Shown here in pieces: positions 8,443 through 15,501 of a stretch of 34,024 nt of DNA. The notes under the pieces are model-generated. The model saw only the letters and a list, made by a program, of their open reading frames with translations. It did no database searches and was not told the origin of the DNA. The stretch is from Candidatus Eiseniibacteriota bacterium (lineage in GTDB: Bacteria; Eisenbacteria; RBG-16-71-46; SZUA-252). The translations under genes and the position numbers were made by a program. The stretch covers positions 1 through 34,024 of the forward strand of contig VBOR01000034.1 in assembly GCA_005893165.1 (NCBI GenBank). Reading direction: 5' to 3'. The stretch's first letter is position 1. Each line of letters begins with the position of its first letter.

Positions 8443-9969
8443 TCAGTGCCGTGCGATCTCCACGCGCGGCGTGAAGGACATCTTGGCGAGCGAAGCCGCG
8501 AATTGATCCGCCGGTTTCCTGGAGTCGTACCGGACGAGCGAGAGCCGGTACCCCTTCCCGGGCTCGAACGTGATGATCGCGTCCTTGACCGCGAATCCCA
8601 GGATGCGGAGCGCCTTCAGCTCCGACTCCGCGCTCTGCTCGGTCTGGTAGCTTCCGAGCACGACTTCGTAGACCTCCCGCTCGGGCGCGGGCTTCGGCTC
8701 GGGCTCCGGAGGCGTGGCTTTCGGCGCTTCTGCCTTCGGCGCAGGCCCGGCTTCTGTCTTCGGGGCCGGTGCGGCCGCGATGGAGGGCGGGGGCGACTCG
8801 GCCACCGGGTTCTCCGTGCTCGAAGGACCCTTCTGCTGCAAGCCCGCGGACGGCTGCGGCGCTGGGGCCACAGGAGCCTTTGCGGCTGGAGAGGGCGCGG
8901 GACCCGGAGCGTCCATGATTGCTGCGATCGCGGGCGGAGTCTTGGTGGCGGGCTTCACCGGGCGCTGCTTCGGATGGCGCGGTTCCGGCTCGGGCTTCGC
9001 GTCAGATCCCCCGAAACTGTATCCGAGAGAAAAGCGGTGGATGTCCGCGAATCCGTTGCCGGGGGTCATCGCGTAATCCAGGTTCATCGGTCCCGCGTGT
9101 GTGCCGAGCCCGAAGGAGTAGCCGGTCCCGGGATCGTCTCCCGCACCGCCCAGACGCCGGTAGCCGGCGCGAACGGCGAGCATGGGATGCACGTGGAATT
9201 CAGCCCCCACGCGGAAATCGTTGTAGTAGGTCTTGGGAAAGGTGTAATCCGCCGCGACCAGGAGCCGGTCGGCGACGAAGGAGCGGCTCACGCCGAAGCG
9301 CAGGAGCTGCGGCAACGGATAGCTTCCGGTTCCGAAGGAAATCTCCGGCCCGAGGTTCTGCAGCGTGGCGCCGACGGTCGTACCCATCAGCACCGCGCTC
9401 GCGCCCAGGTCCACCGCGACCCCCGTTCCCGACACGTCCGCGAGCGCCTGCCGGATGAACTTGCCGTTCATGCCCAGCATGAGCCCCTTCACGACGGGCC
9501 GTGCGTAGCCGAACGTCAGGGCCATGTCGTACACGCGGAAATCGCCGGTCGGGTTGTCGAATTCGTCCGCGCCGCTCACGGTGGGCATGTGGAAATAGGC
9601 GACGCTCATGGACCCCACACCCTTGTTCGTTCCCAGCGGCCTGGCATAGCCGGCCCATTCGTACTGGAGGTTGCCGAGCCAGGTGGCGTGCATCAGGGAC
9701 ACCTGTGAATGGGACATGAAGGCGAGGAGCGACGGATTCCAGAACTGGGAGGCGGCGCCGATTGAAACACTGGTGTTGGCGCCGGCAATTCCGGCCGAGC
9801 TGGCGCCGACCTCGAAGCCGAGAAAGTCGCCCGCGCTCGTCCCTACGGGCCCCGCCGCATGCGCGTCACGTACCGTGAGGTACAAAGGTGTTGAAAGAAG
9901 CATCGTGCCGACGAGAAGGAGCATCCGTGCCTGCGAAACGAGCGCGCGCGCGAAGTCATTCTTTCGCAT
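8443..9969 (-). CDS. PorV/PorQ-family outer-membrane barrel fused to a SPOR domain
   Basis: Predicted outer-membrane protein of 508 residues. The start at 9969 is chosen because it gives a clean signal peptide (MRKNDFARALVSQARMLLLVGTM, ending near AHA-A) and a GGGGGA Shine-Dalgarno 7 bases upstream; the open frame extends to 10440 but the extra part is not protein-like. Residues about 40-318 match the PorV/PorQ barrel pattern (AGDFLGFEVGASSAGIAGANTS, AASQFWNPSLLAF, repeated beta strands, terminal FSLGYSFGG). Residues about 319-430 are a Pro/Ala/Lys-rich linker, and 432-508 form a SPOR-like domain (EVYEVVLGSYQ..AESELKALRILGF..GYRLSLVRY). PorV is a type IX secretion component that carries CTD-bearing cargo; SPOR domains bind denuded peptidoglycan. 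The combination could tie the barrel to the cell wall. A sigma-54-like promoter lies 74-88 bases upstream. Confidence 0.8.
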   Translation of the reverse strand: MRKNDFARALVSQARMLLLVGTMLLSTPLYLTVRDAHAAGPVGTSAGDFLGFEVGASSAGIAGANTSVSIGAASQFWNPSLLAFMSHSQVSLMHATWLGNLQYEWAGYARPLGTNKGVGSMSVAYFHMPTVSGADEFDNPTGDFRVYDMALTFGYARPVVKGLMLGMNGKFIRQALADVSGTGVAVDLGASAVLMGTTVGATLQNLGPEISFGTGSYPLPQLLRFGVSRSFVADRLLVAADYTFPKTYYNDFRVGAEFHVHPMLAVRAGYRRLGGAGDDPGTGYSFGLGTHAGPMNLDYAMTPGNGFADIHRFSLGYSFGGSDAKPEPEPRHPKQRPVKPATKTPPAIAAIMDAPGPAPSPAAKAPVAPAPQPSAGLQQKGPSSTENPVAESPPPSIAAAPAPKTEAGPAPKAEAPKATPPEPEPKPAPEREVYEVVLGSYQTEQSAESELKALRILGFAVKDAIITFEPGKGYRLSLVRYDSRKPADQFAASLAKMSFTPRVEIARH

Positions 9970-10042
9970 TGGATAATCCCCCGGAGAAGCCGTCTGTGGA
10001 TCGAGCGAGAGGACAGTGCTACCCTTCCTCATTCCATGAAGG

Positions 10043-10057
10043 GCAGCTAGCGTGCCA
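10043..10057 (-). promoter_or_regulatory. Sigma-54 (-24/-12) promoter of the PorV-SPOR gene
   Basis: On the minus strand TGGCACG (10057-10051), 4 bases, CTGC (10046-10043). The invariant GG and GC are separated by exactly 10 bases and the -24 half is a perfect consensus. Transcription would start near 10031, giving a 62-base leader to the ATG at 9969. The regulator at 4045-5475 is the obvious candidate activator. Confidence 0.7.
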
Positions 10058-10120
10058 GGAAGTGATTCGCGAGTCGAGATAGGAAACGACCCATCCCGTT
10101 GCCTCGCAGGGGGATCGCTG

Positions 10121-10136
10121 TGGCTGATCCCAGCCA
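10121..10136. promoter_or_regulatory. Inverted repeat, possible enhancer site
   Basis: TGGCTG and CAGCCA separated by 4 bases form a perfect inverted repeat, 64-79 bases upstream of the -24 element at 10043-10057. Bacterial enhancer-binding proteins usually bind such dyads about 80-150 bases upstream of sigma-54 promoters. I did not find the same dyad upstream of the second sigma-54 promoter, so the assignment is weak. Confidence 0.2.
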
Positions 10137-10229
10137 GCGCGCGCCTCGGAGCTGTCGTGCGCGCGCGTGTGCAGTTTGCGTACATCGAATGCGATTCAGG
10201 TACGCGGCTGTATTCGTCCAGAGATCGGC

Positions 10230-10293
10230 GGGAGAGCGGTGTCTCCCTCGAAAATGGTGAAGATAAATTTTCCACGGGAGACACCGCCCTCCC
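10230..10293 (-). terminator. Long hairpin after the PEGA/DUF5683 gene, likely terminator or mRNA 3' structure
   Basis: Arms 10230-10247 and 10276-10293 pair over 18 bases with one mismatch (GGGAGAGCGGTGTCTCCC against its near-complement). The AT-rich 28-base loop holds a second 6-bp stem (GAAAAT/ATTTTC). It starts 20 bases after the stop codon at 10313. There is no T-run after it on the minus strand, so it is not a textbook intrinsic terminator; it may protect the mRNA end or act with Rho. The rest of the 9970-10312 gap holds the sigma-54 promoter and the small dyad; no gene was seen there. Confidence 0.5.
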
Positions 10294-10312
10294 GACCGAC
10301 CCCCGGGTACGA

Positions 10313-11377
10313 TTAGAACCGATGCGTGATCGCGATCGATACCCCTCCGCGGCGTACCGGCGCCGAGAGCGACATCTTCTGGGCACCTGGAGCGCGGCCG
10401 CCAAGAGGAAGAAGACCCGCGTCGAGGATGTTCGCGGCATGAATTCCGAGCGTGGCGAGCCCCAGTCCGTCCACCAACCGCTTCGAATCCCGCTCGCGGT
10501 TCGTGAAATGGACCACGTCGGCCTGGAGGGCCGGAATCTCCGGGGGGCTCGCGGTGGCGAGGCGCAGCTCGGCGCGCTCCAGTTTCGTCAGGATCCGGTG
10601 GTGGCTCTCGTCCGCGATGAAGAACGCCGCCCCCGCCGCCAGCGTGGCGCCGAGCCAGGCCACTCCGCGTGCCCTGCGGTTCGCGAACGCCTGCCCTGCC
10701 CCCGGCACCAGCAGCGAGCGCCATACGACACCCGACCGCCTCAGCTTCGGAGTGCTGATCGTGACGCTGGTCGGGGTCGATTCGAGGAGCCGCATCCGGG
10801 GGCGGAGGATGTAATCGAGCGCGCTCAATCCCCAGACCCCGCCCGTGTAGATCGCCCAGCGCTCGCGGGCGTACTGAAAATCGGAGGCCCGATCCTGCGA
10901 TTCCTCGTCCGTCTTCTTGGCGATGCTGTGGTACTGGTGATCGTCGCGAAGGATCGCGATCACGCCTCCAACACCCGCGATGAGAAGGGCGGCCCCGCGG
11001 CCGCGGCTTCCGGCCAGGAGATCCGGCGCGCCGGGAAAATTGAGGGAGCGCAGGAGGAGCTTGCCCGAGATCTCTGGAGGCTCCGAGGTGGCCCTGGGGC
11101 TCACGCCGGGCTGGGAACACTCGAGCCCGCCGCGGGAAGTGGCGTATCCCGGCGCGTCCAGAGCCACCGAGTAGCGTCCTCTCCACTGCGTGCCCAGATC
11201 GAGAGGGGCGAATCCGGCGATCTCGGCCGCGCCGCGAAGGATCACCCTCGCTTCCGGGGGCGAGGTCAGCACCACCATCCCGGCGGGGGCGCCTCCCCGG
11301 GATTCCTGCTGCGCCGATGCGGGCGTCGGCAGGAATGAAGCCGAAACGAGGAGCGCCAGAGCCGGGAGACCCCGCAT
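10313..11377 (-). CDS. Secreted/envelope PEGA- and DUF5683-like protein
   Basis: 354 residues from the ATG at 11377, chosen because a signal peptide begins there (MRGLPALALLVSASFLPTPASAQQ). A GTG at 11395, closer to a GGAGAAGG motif, is a possible alternative. Residues about 34-90 look like a PEGA-type domain (GMVVLTSPPEARVILRG...RGRYSVALDAPGY), a fold usually found on surface or periplasmic proteins. The C-terminal half has the DUF5683-like pattern WRSLLVPGAGQAFANRRARGVAWLGATLAAGAAFFIAD, with hydrophobic stretches that may enter a membrane. Function is unknown. It lies 103 bases after the GNAT gene, so it may belong to the FN3-led operon or have its own promoter, and it is followed by the hairpin at 10230-10293. 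Confidence 0.6.
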   Translation of the reverse strand: MRGLPALALLVSASFLPTPASAQQESRGGAPAGMVVLTSPPEARVILRGAAEIAGFAPLDLGTQWRGRYSVALDAPGYATSRGGLECSQPGVSPRATSEPPEISGKLLLRSLNFPGAPDLLAGSRGRGAALLIAGVGGVIAILRDDHQYHSIAKKTDEESQDRASDFQYARERWAIYTGGVWGLSALDYILRPRMRLLESTPTSVTISTPKLRRSGVVWRSLLVPGAGQAFANRRARGVAWLGATLAAGAAFFIADESHHRILTKLERAELRLATASPPEIPALQADVVHFTNRERDSKRLVDGLGLATLGIHAANILDAGLLPLGGRAPGAQKMSLSAPVRRGGVSIAITHRF

Positions 11378-11480
11378 GGGAGCGCCCCGGGTCACGCCCT
11401 TCTCCGGGTCCGGTCGTGGCACTTCTCGTCGCCGTGGCCGCGCATTCGCCTATGACGTTACGAACCGCGCTCCACCGAAG

Positions 11481-12134
11481 TCAACCCGGTCGAGGCGCCC
11501 GGGCGCTCCGGTCGTCCGCGTGCCCCTCCCGTACGCCCGACAGCTGCCGGAGCGTTTTCCAACCCAGAACGTCGAGGAACACGAACCTCCCCACCGGCCG
11601 GAATCCGACCTTGACGTGTGCCGTCATGGAGGTGTCGTTCCCGAAATCGACGTGGGAGAGAAGGCGCGTCCTCCCCCTCGCCTTGAGCAGTCCGGCCGCG
11701 CCGGCGATCACCTGTCGCCAGACCCCGCGTCCCCGGAAGGCTTCCGAGGTGTAGGCGTCGTAGGCATAGAGCGCATCGTCCTGGATCGGGAACGCGTATC
11801 CGAAGCGCTCCTCGACGTGGCGCTCCTTCTCCGAGAACCATTCGTACCCCGCGATCGATCCGTCGACGATCGCCACCACGCAGTGTTCCCCGGCCGCGAA
11901 GCGGGACTCGAAGTTGGAGCTCTTTCCCCTGCACCGGACGAGCGGCTCCACGTCGCGGGTGTCCGCGAGACGCACCTCCAGCGCGGTCGCGAGCGGCGGA
12001 AATGCGCCCCGAAGCTCGAACCGCTCGAAATACTCGGCACGGATGGGGCGGAACGGGATGCGATGGAGCACCGCCTCGACGAGAGCCATGGGATGGCGCC
12101 GCAGCAGAGCCTGGAGCTTCCGGACGGCGTTCAT
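11481..12134 (-). CDS. GNAT-family N-acetyltransferase
   Basis: A 217-residue protein with a C-terminal GNAT fold. The acetyl-CoA binding motif is FRGRGVWRQVI (about 133-143, RGRGVW as the P-loop-like turn), preceded by the strand ALYAYDAYTSEAF and followed by DFGNDTSMTAHVKVGFRPVGRF, where the Asn-x-x-Ser and GF residues are typical of family motif B. The N-terminal ~50 residues are basic and amphipathic. The start at 12134 lies 30 bases after the upstream stop at 12164; no better start is visible. Its place after the deacetylase and PrsK-like sensor suggests acetylation of a surface sugar or peptide, but the substrate is not predictable. A longer overlapping frame here is a shadow. Confidence 0.75.
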   Translation of the reverse strand: MNAVRKLQALLRRHPMALVEAVLHRIPFRPIRAEYFERFELRGAFPPLATALEVRLADTRDVEPLVRCRGKSSNFESRFAAGEHCVVAIVDGSIAGYEWFSEKERHVEERFGYAFPIQDDALYAYDAYTSEAFRGRGVWRQVIAGAAGLLKARGRTRLLSHVDFGNDTSMTAHVKVGFRPVGRFVFLDVLGWKTLRQLSGVREGHADDRSARAPRPG

Positions 12135-12163
12135 CGGGTCGAGGCGGGCGCGGGCTCGAGACG

Positions 12164-13591
12164 CTACGCGCCACGCTCCAGCGAGGTCAGACGCGTGGTG
12201 ACCATCTGTGCGACCACTTCCAGAAGGAGGAGCGTACCGGCCAGCTTCTCCCTCCCGTTCTCGGGATTCCCGCAAAGGATGAATCCCATCAAGCGGCCCC
12301 GGTGGCTCAAGGGCACGGCGCAGACCGCCTCGCAGGCGGCGATCTGCTTCGCGTTCTCGACAAGGATTGGAATCATCCCGAGATCGTCCGCCCGTCCCCG
12401 CAGGTGGATGGCGTGGCGCGAGGCGCGAAGCTCGCACGCGAGCGGCTCGTCGGGACTGACCACCTCCACCGGCGCGGGTTGCAGGGTGCTCCCCGCGACC
12501 GTGTACTCGGAGGCGCCGTTCGGCGCCAGGAAGAGCGTCACCGGCTCCACGCCGGTGATCGCGGCCGCGCGCGCGGGCATGAGGCGGCACACCTCGCTCT
12601 GGGTCGCAGTGGCGTCGAGCTCGTGCGAGAGGCCGGTCCACACGATCTCGGGATCGAAGCGCGAGGTGTAGAGGTAGGGTTCGAGGAGGCGCCGGACCTT
12701 GTGCAGGAGGCGCCCGAAGACCACGAGCGCGCCGATTCCGAGAAGCGTCCCACAGAGAATCGAGATCCAGACCGTGCGCACGAGCGACCATCCGGTGAGA
12801 CGGGAGATCTGGACCAGCGCGAGCGACACGAGGAGGGCCCCCACCCCGAGCACGAAGGAGAGTGTCTCGTAGAAGGGGCGCGGATTCCCGGTGACCGTGG
12901 CCTCGGCGCCGCGCCGGCGCACCAGCGAATAAGGAATCGCCAGGGAGAGGAGCCCGAAGGAAATCGAGGATTTCGCCACGTCCCAGAGCGACACTCTTCC
13001 GAGCAGGATGCCGCTCGAGATGAACACGGTGGTCCAGGCCAGGAGGAAGATGATGGCCAGGGTCGCCGCGGAAAAGGCGCGCCTCCATCGGGCCGGGAGG
13101 GCCACGTACGTGGACTCCACGTTCGCGCTCGCGAGCGAGATGTTCAGGAGGAGCACGGCGAGCACCGCCACGCCGAAGGAGGTCAGCTCGAGGGAGCTTC
13201 CGCCCACGCCGAGCACGGTGCGCCCGATCGGCGAGTACCACTGGAGCGCGACCACCATCGCGACCGAGGCGAGGGCCTGAACCGCGAAGTAGCCGCGCCA
13301 GCCGCGCAGCCGTTCCAGATCGGCGCCACGCCCGAGCGTGATCGAGAGGAGGAGCCAGGCCAGGGAGACGGGAAGCCAGCAGACGAGCGAGAGGTCCAGC
13401 CAGTAGTTCCGCTCTCCCTGAGGCATCAAACTGATGGCGCGGGACCAGCCCAGCTGCTGCAGGCCGAGCAGGAGAAGCGCGGCGCTCGCGACCAGCGTGA
13501 CCATGCGGTTGGGACGGAAGACGAGCGTGACGACCGCGCCCGCCATGGCGAGCAGCGCGCTCGCGAGCAGCAGGAGCTCCGCGAAGCTCAT
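12164..13591 (-). CDS. PrsK-like multi-span membrane sensor with GAF-like domain, lacking a kinase domain
   Basis: 475 residues from an ATG that overlaps the deacetylase stop as ATGA. About nine hydrophobic spans fill residues 5-290, beginning FAELLLLASALLAMAGAVVTLVF. A linker (LLEPYLYTSRFDPEIVWTGLSHEL) resembles the segment that precedes the GAF domain in PrsK, the sensor kinase of exosortase-A loci. Residues about 335-465 look like a GAF domain (CRLMPARAAAITGVEPVTLFLAP...AVCAVPLSHRGRLMGFILCG). The protein stops at SLERGA, just where PrsK would continue into HisKA and HATPase domains. No kinase motifs follow in any frame, because the GNAT gene starts 30 bases later. It may signal through another kinase, such as that at 5492-7351, or be a non-catalytic receptor. 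The family link to PrsK is inferred from layout. Confidence 0.65.
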   Translation of the reverse strand: MSFAELLLLASALLAMAGAVVTLVFRPNRMVTLVASAALLLLGLQQLGWSRAISLMPQGERNYWLDLSLVCWLPVSLAWLLLSITLGRGADLERLRGWRGYFAVQALASVAMVVALQWYSPIGRTVLGVGGSSLELTSFGVAVLAVLLLNISLASANVESTYVALPARWRRAFSAATLAIIFLLAWTTVFISSGILLGRVSLWDVAKSSISFGLLSLAIPYSLVRRRGAEATVTGNPRPFYETLSFVLGVGALLVSLALVQISRLTGWSLVRTVWISILCGTLLGIGALVVFGRLLHKVRRLLEPYLYTSRFDPEIVWTGLSHELDATATQSEVCRLMPARAAAITGVEPVTLFLAPNGASEYTVAGSTLQPAPVEVVSPDEPLACELRASRHAIHLRGRADDLGMIPILVENAKQIAACEAVCAVPLSHRGRLMGFILCGNPENGREKLAGTLLLLEVVAQMVTTRLTSLERGA

Positions 13592-14469
13592 GGGGTTCCG
13601 TTTTCGCTGGGGGGGTAGAGGATCCCGAGCTCCGCGAGCCGCGTGGCCAGGGGCGCGAACCGTCCGCTGCGGAGCACGCGGCGCAGGATCTCTTCGGTCC
13701 TTCCGAGCCGGGCGTAGTGCGTCCACTTGGAAAGGCGCGAGAAGCCGACGGTGGGCTGCTCCGGATCGATCTCCCAGGGATGCACGTTCACCGCGAGCGG
13801 CACGCCTCGCCACCCGTGGTATCGCGTGGCCAGGAGCGAGACCCACGAGGGGAGCAGCCGGAGATAGGCGCCCGCCAGTACGGGCACCCGGAGCGGACCG
13901 AACGGGACCGTGGGCAGCGGGAACTCGGCGATGTCCCCCTTCCCCGCCGGGATCCTCGCGGGCGCGACCGGACCCTCCGGGTAGCCGTAGCGGCGGCCGC
14001 GGATCGGGTAGACGCTGGAGTCGTAGGCGTATCCTGTCTCGCGCAGCACCTCCAGCGCCCAGAGCGTGCTCCGCATCACGCTGTAGCTGGGAGCACGGAA
14101 CCCGATCACGGGCGTGCCGGAGAGATCCTCGAGGAGGAGCCGGGAATCCACGGCCTCGGCTCGAAACTCGGACGGGGAGAGCTCGGTGAGCATGCGATGC
14201 GAGACGCCGTGGGAAGCCACTTCGTGACCTCGCCCGGCGATGGCCCGGACGAGCGTGGGATAGCGCCGCGCGATCCAGCCCAGAACGAAGAAGGTCGCCT
14301 TGGCGCCGGTCTCGTCGAAGAGGTCGAGCAGGCGTTCGACGTTCCGCTCGACGCGCGGGGGATATTGGGGCCAGTCCTGGCGCGACACCCGGCCTGCGAA
14401 TGCCTGCACCTGGAAATAATCCTCGACGTCGACGCTCAGCGCAAACGGCGGCTCACGGCGGGCGCCCAT
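13588..14469 (-). CDS. Exosortase-A-type polysaccharide deacetylase (NodB fold, DUF3473-like tail)
   Basis: 293-residue carbohydrate esterase 4 family protein predicted to remove N-acetyl groups from an exopolysaccharide. Motifs: DVED (14-17, with the catalytic base and a metal-binding Asp), SHGVSH (86-91, the metal-binding histidines) and FRAPSYS (124-130). The N terminus SVDVEDYFQVQAF and the C-terminal VNVHPWEIDPEQP segment with the following Arg/Leu-rich helix are characteristic of the family associated with XrtA/PEP-CTERM loci. No signal peptide is visible, as in that family. It follows the FN3 genes after 48 bases and overlaps the PrsK-like gene by 4 bases. All active-site residues appear intact. 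Confidence 0.92.
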   Translation of the reverse strand: MGARREPPFALSVDVEDYFQVQAFAGRVSRQDWPQYPPRVERNVERLLDLFDETGAKATFFVLGWIARRYPTLVRAIAGRGHEVASHGVSHRMLTELSPSEFRAEAVDSRLLLEDLSGTPVIGFRAPSYSVMRSTLWALEVLRETGYAYDSSVYPIRGRRYGYPEGPVAPARIPAGKGDIAEFPLPTVPFGPLRVPVLAGAYLRLLPSWVSLLATRYHGWRGVPLAVNVHPWEIDPEQPTVGFSRLSKWTHYARLGRTEEILRRVLRSGRFAPLATRLAELGILYPPSENGTP

Positions 14470-14517
14470 GCCCGAAGCATAGGTTCCCTGCGTGAATCTG
14501 GGAAGGAGGAACTGCCG

Positions 14518-15501
14518 CTAGGGTACGACCGCCAGGCGCGTGAAGGCGCGCCCCGAAGGGCTGTCGACGACGACGTTGTAGAGCCCGGGAGCGACCCGGT
14601 TCCCCGAGTCGCTCGTGCACCTCCACGTGAGCGCGTGATCCCCGGGCGGGAACACGCTGTCGGCGAGAAGACAGACCCGATGCCCCGTGAGATCGAAGAC
14701 GGTGATGCGTGTATGCGCGCTCGTGCTCCCGCCCTGGATCCTCAGGCGGAACGTGACCAGGTCGCGGGCCGGGTTGGGATACCCATGAAGCACGGCGGCA
14801 TCCAGGACGGCGCCCGGCACGGCCACGGTGAGCGCGGTCCTCGGGCTCTCCGAAGTCGCGTTGTAGGTGGCGAGGGAGAAATCGTACGTGGCGCCCGAAG
14901 CCGGCGTGGAGTCGTTGTAGGAGGCCGCGGTCAACGGGAGCGTCGCGAGAAGCGCGGCCGCGGGATCGTGGCTCGCCTTGCGATACACACGGTATCCCAG
15001 CTCCGCCCCTCCCGACGGAACGGCGTCCCAGGTGAGACGCACCACGCCCTCGGACGCCCCGGCCGCGAAATTCGCGGGCGTCGTGAGGAGCACGGAGCCG
15101 GTGGTTTGCTTCACGGCGACGTTCGAGAAGCCGGATACGTTCGGCACCTCGTCCGACGCGCGGATCACGAAGTAGTAGGTCTTCCCCGACGCGAGCCCCA
15201 CGACGACGAAGGTTTCGTGGGAGCCCGCGGGAAGCGGAGCCGGCATCGCGCCGACGGTGGTCGCCGCGACCCACCATGCCACGGTGTCCGCCGCGGCGAC
15301 GGGGTTCTCGGAGTAGCGCATCTCGTAGGACCTCGCCCTCCCCACGTCCCCGTCATCCCCCGGGGCGGTCCAGTTCAGGGCGACCGCGTCGGCGTGCGCG
15401 GCCGCGGGCGCCAGGAGGCCCGATATCAGGAGTGCGCCCCCCACCAGCGCCGCGTGCGAGTTTCGGTTCCTGTTTCGGCGATGCCTCCCGTCAGTGCGCA
15501 T
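14518..15501 (-). CDS. Secreted FN3 protein with type IX-like C-terminal sorting domain
   Basis: 327 residues from the ATG at 15501, which overlaps the preceding FN3 gene by 11 bases. A basic n-region and hydrophobic core (ALVGGALLISGLLAPAAAHA) form a signal peptide. Residues about 38-135 and 140-228 are fibronectin type III modules (VALNWTAPGDDGDVG...SGFSNVAVKQTTG). Residues 238-327 match the FlgD-Ig/type IX sorting-domain pattern: GYPNPARDLVTFRL, ITVFDLTGHRV, GDHALTWRCTSDSGNRVAPGLYNVVV and a short terminal strand. Such domains direct outer-membrane passage and surface anchoring by the type IX system, in which PorV takes part, so the PorV-like protein at 8443-9969 is a possible partner. The first FN3 module is clearly paralogous to that of the gene at 15491-16366. 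Confidence 0.85.
   Translation of the reverse strand: MRTDGRHRRNRNRNSHAALVGGALLISGLLAPAAAHADAVALNWTAPGDDGDVGRARSYEMRYSENPVAAADTVAWWVAATTVGAMPAPLPAGSHETFVVVGLASGKTYYFVIRASDEVPNVSGFSNVAVKQTTGSVLLTTPANFAAGASEGVVRLTWDAVPSGGAELGYRVYRKASHDPAAALLATLPLTAASYNDSTPASGATYDFSLATYNATSESPRTALTVAVPGAVLDAAVLHGYPNPARDLVTFRLRIQGGSTSAHTRITVFDLTGHRVCLLADSVFPPGDHALTWRCTSDSGNRVAPGLYNVVVDSPSGRAFTRLAVVP

Noticed and set aside
8436..8452. Sigma-54-like sequence (GGCAC...TTTGC) on the minus strand at the end of the PorV-SPOR gene
   Set aside because: GG and GC are 11 bases apart instead of the strict 10. A sigma-70-type -35/-10 lies just downstream.
10165..10185. A second GEMM-like CAAAC motif on the minus strand upstream of the PorV-SPOR gene
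   Set aside because: It lacks the preceding AG(G/A)G, the GAAA-capped stem and the GACGCA segment, and it lies upstream of the sigma-54 start site.
11481..13241. 586-residue minus-strand ORF
   Set aside because: Only the last 217 residues (GNAT) are real; the rest is an Arg/Gly/Pro-rich shadow of the PrsK-like gene.
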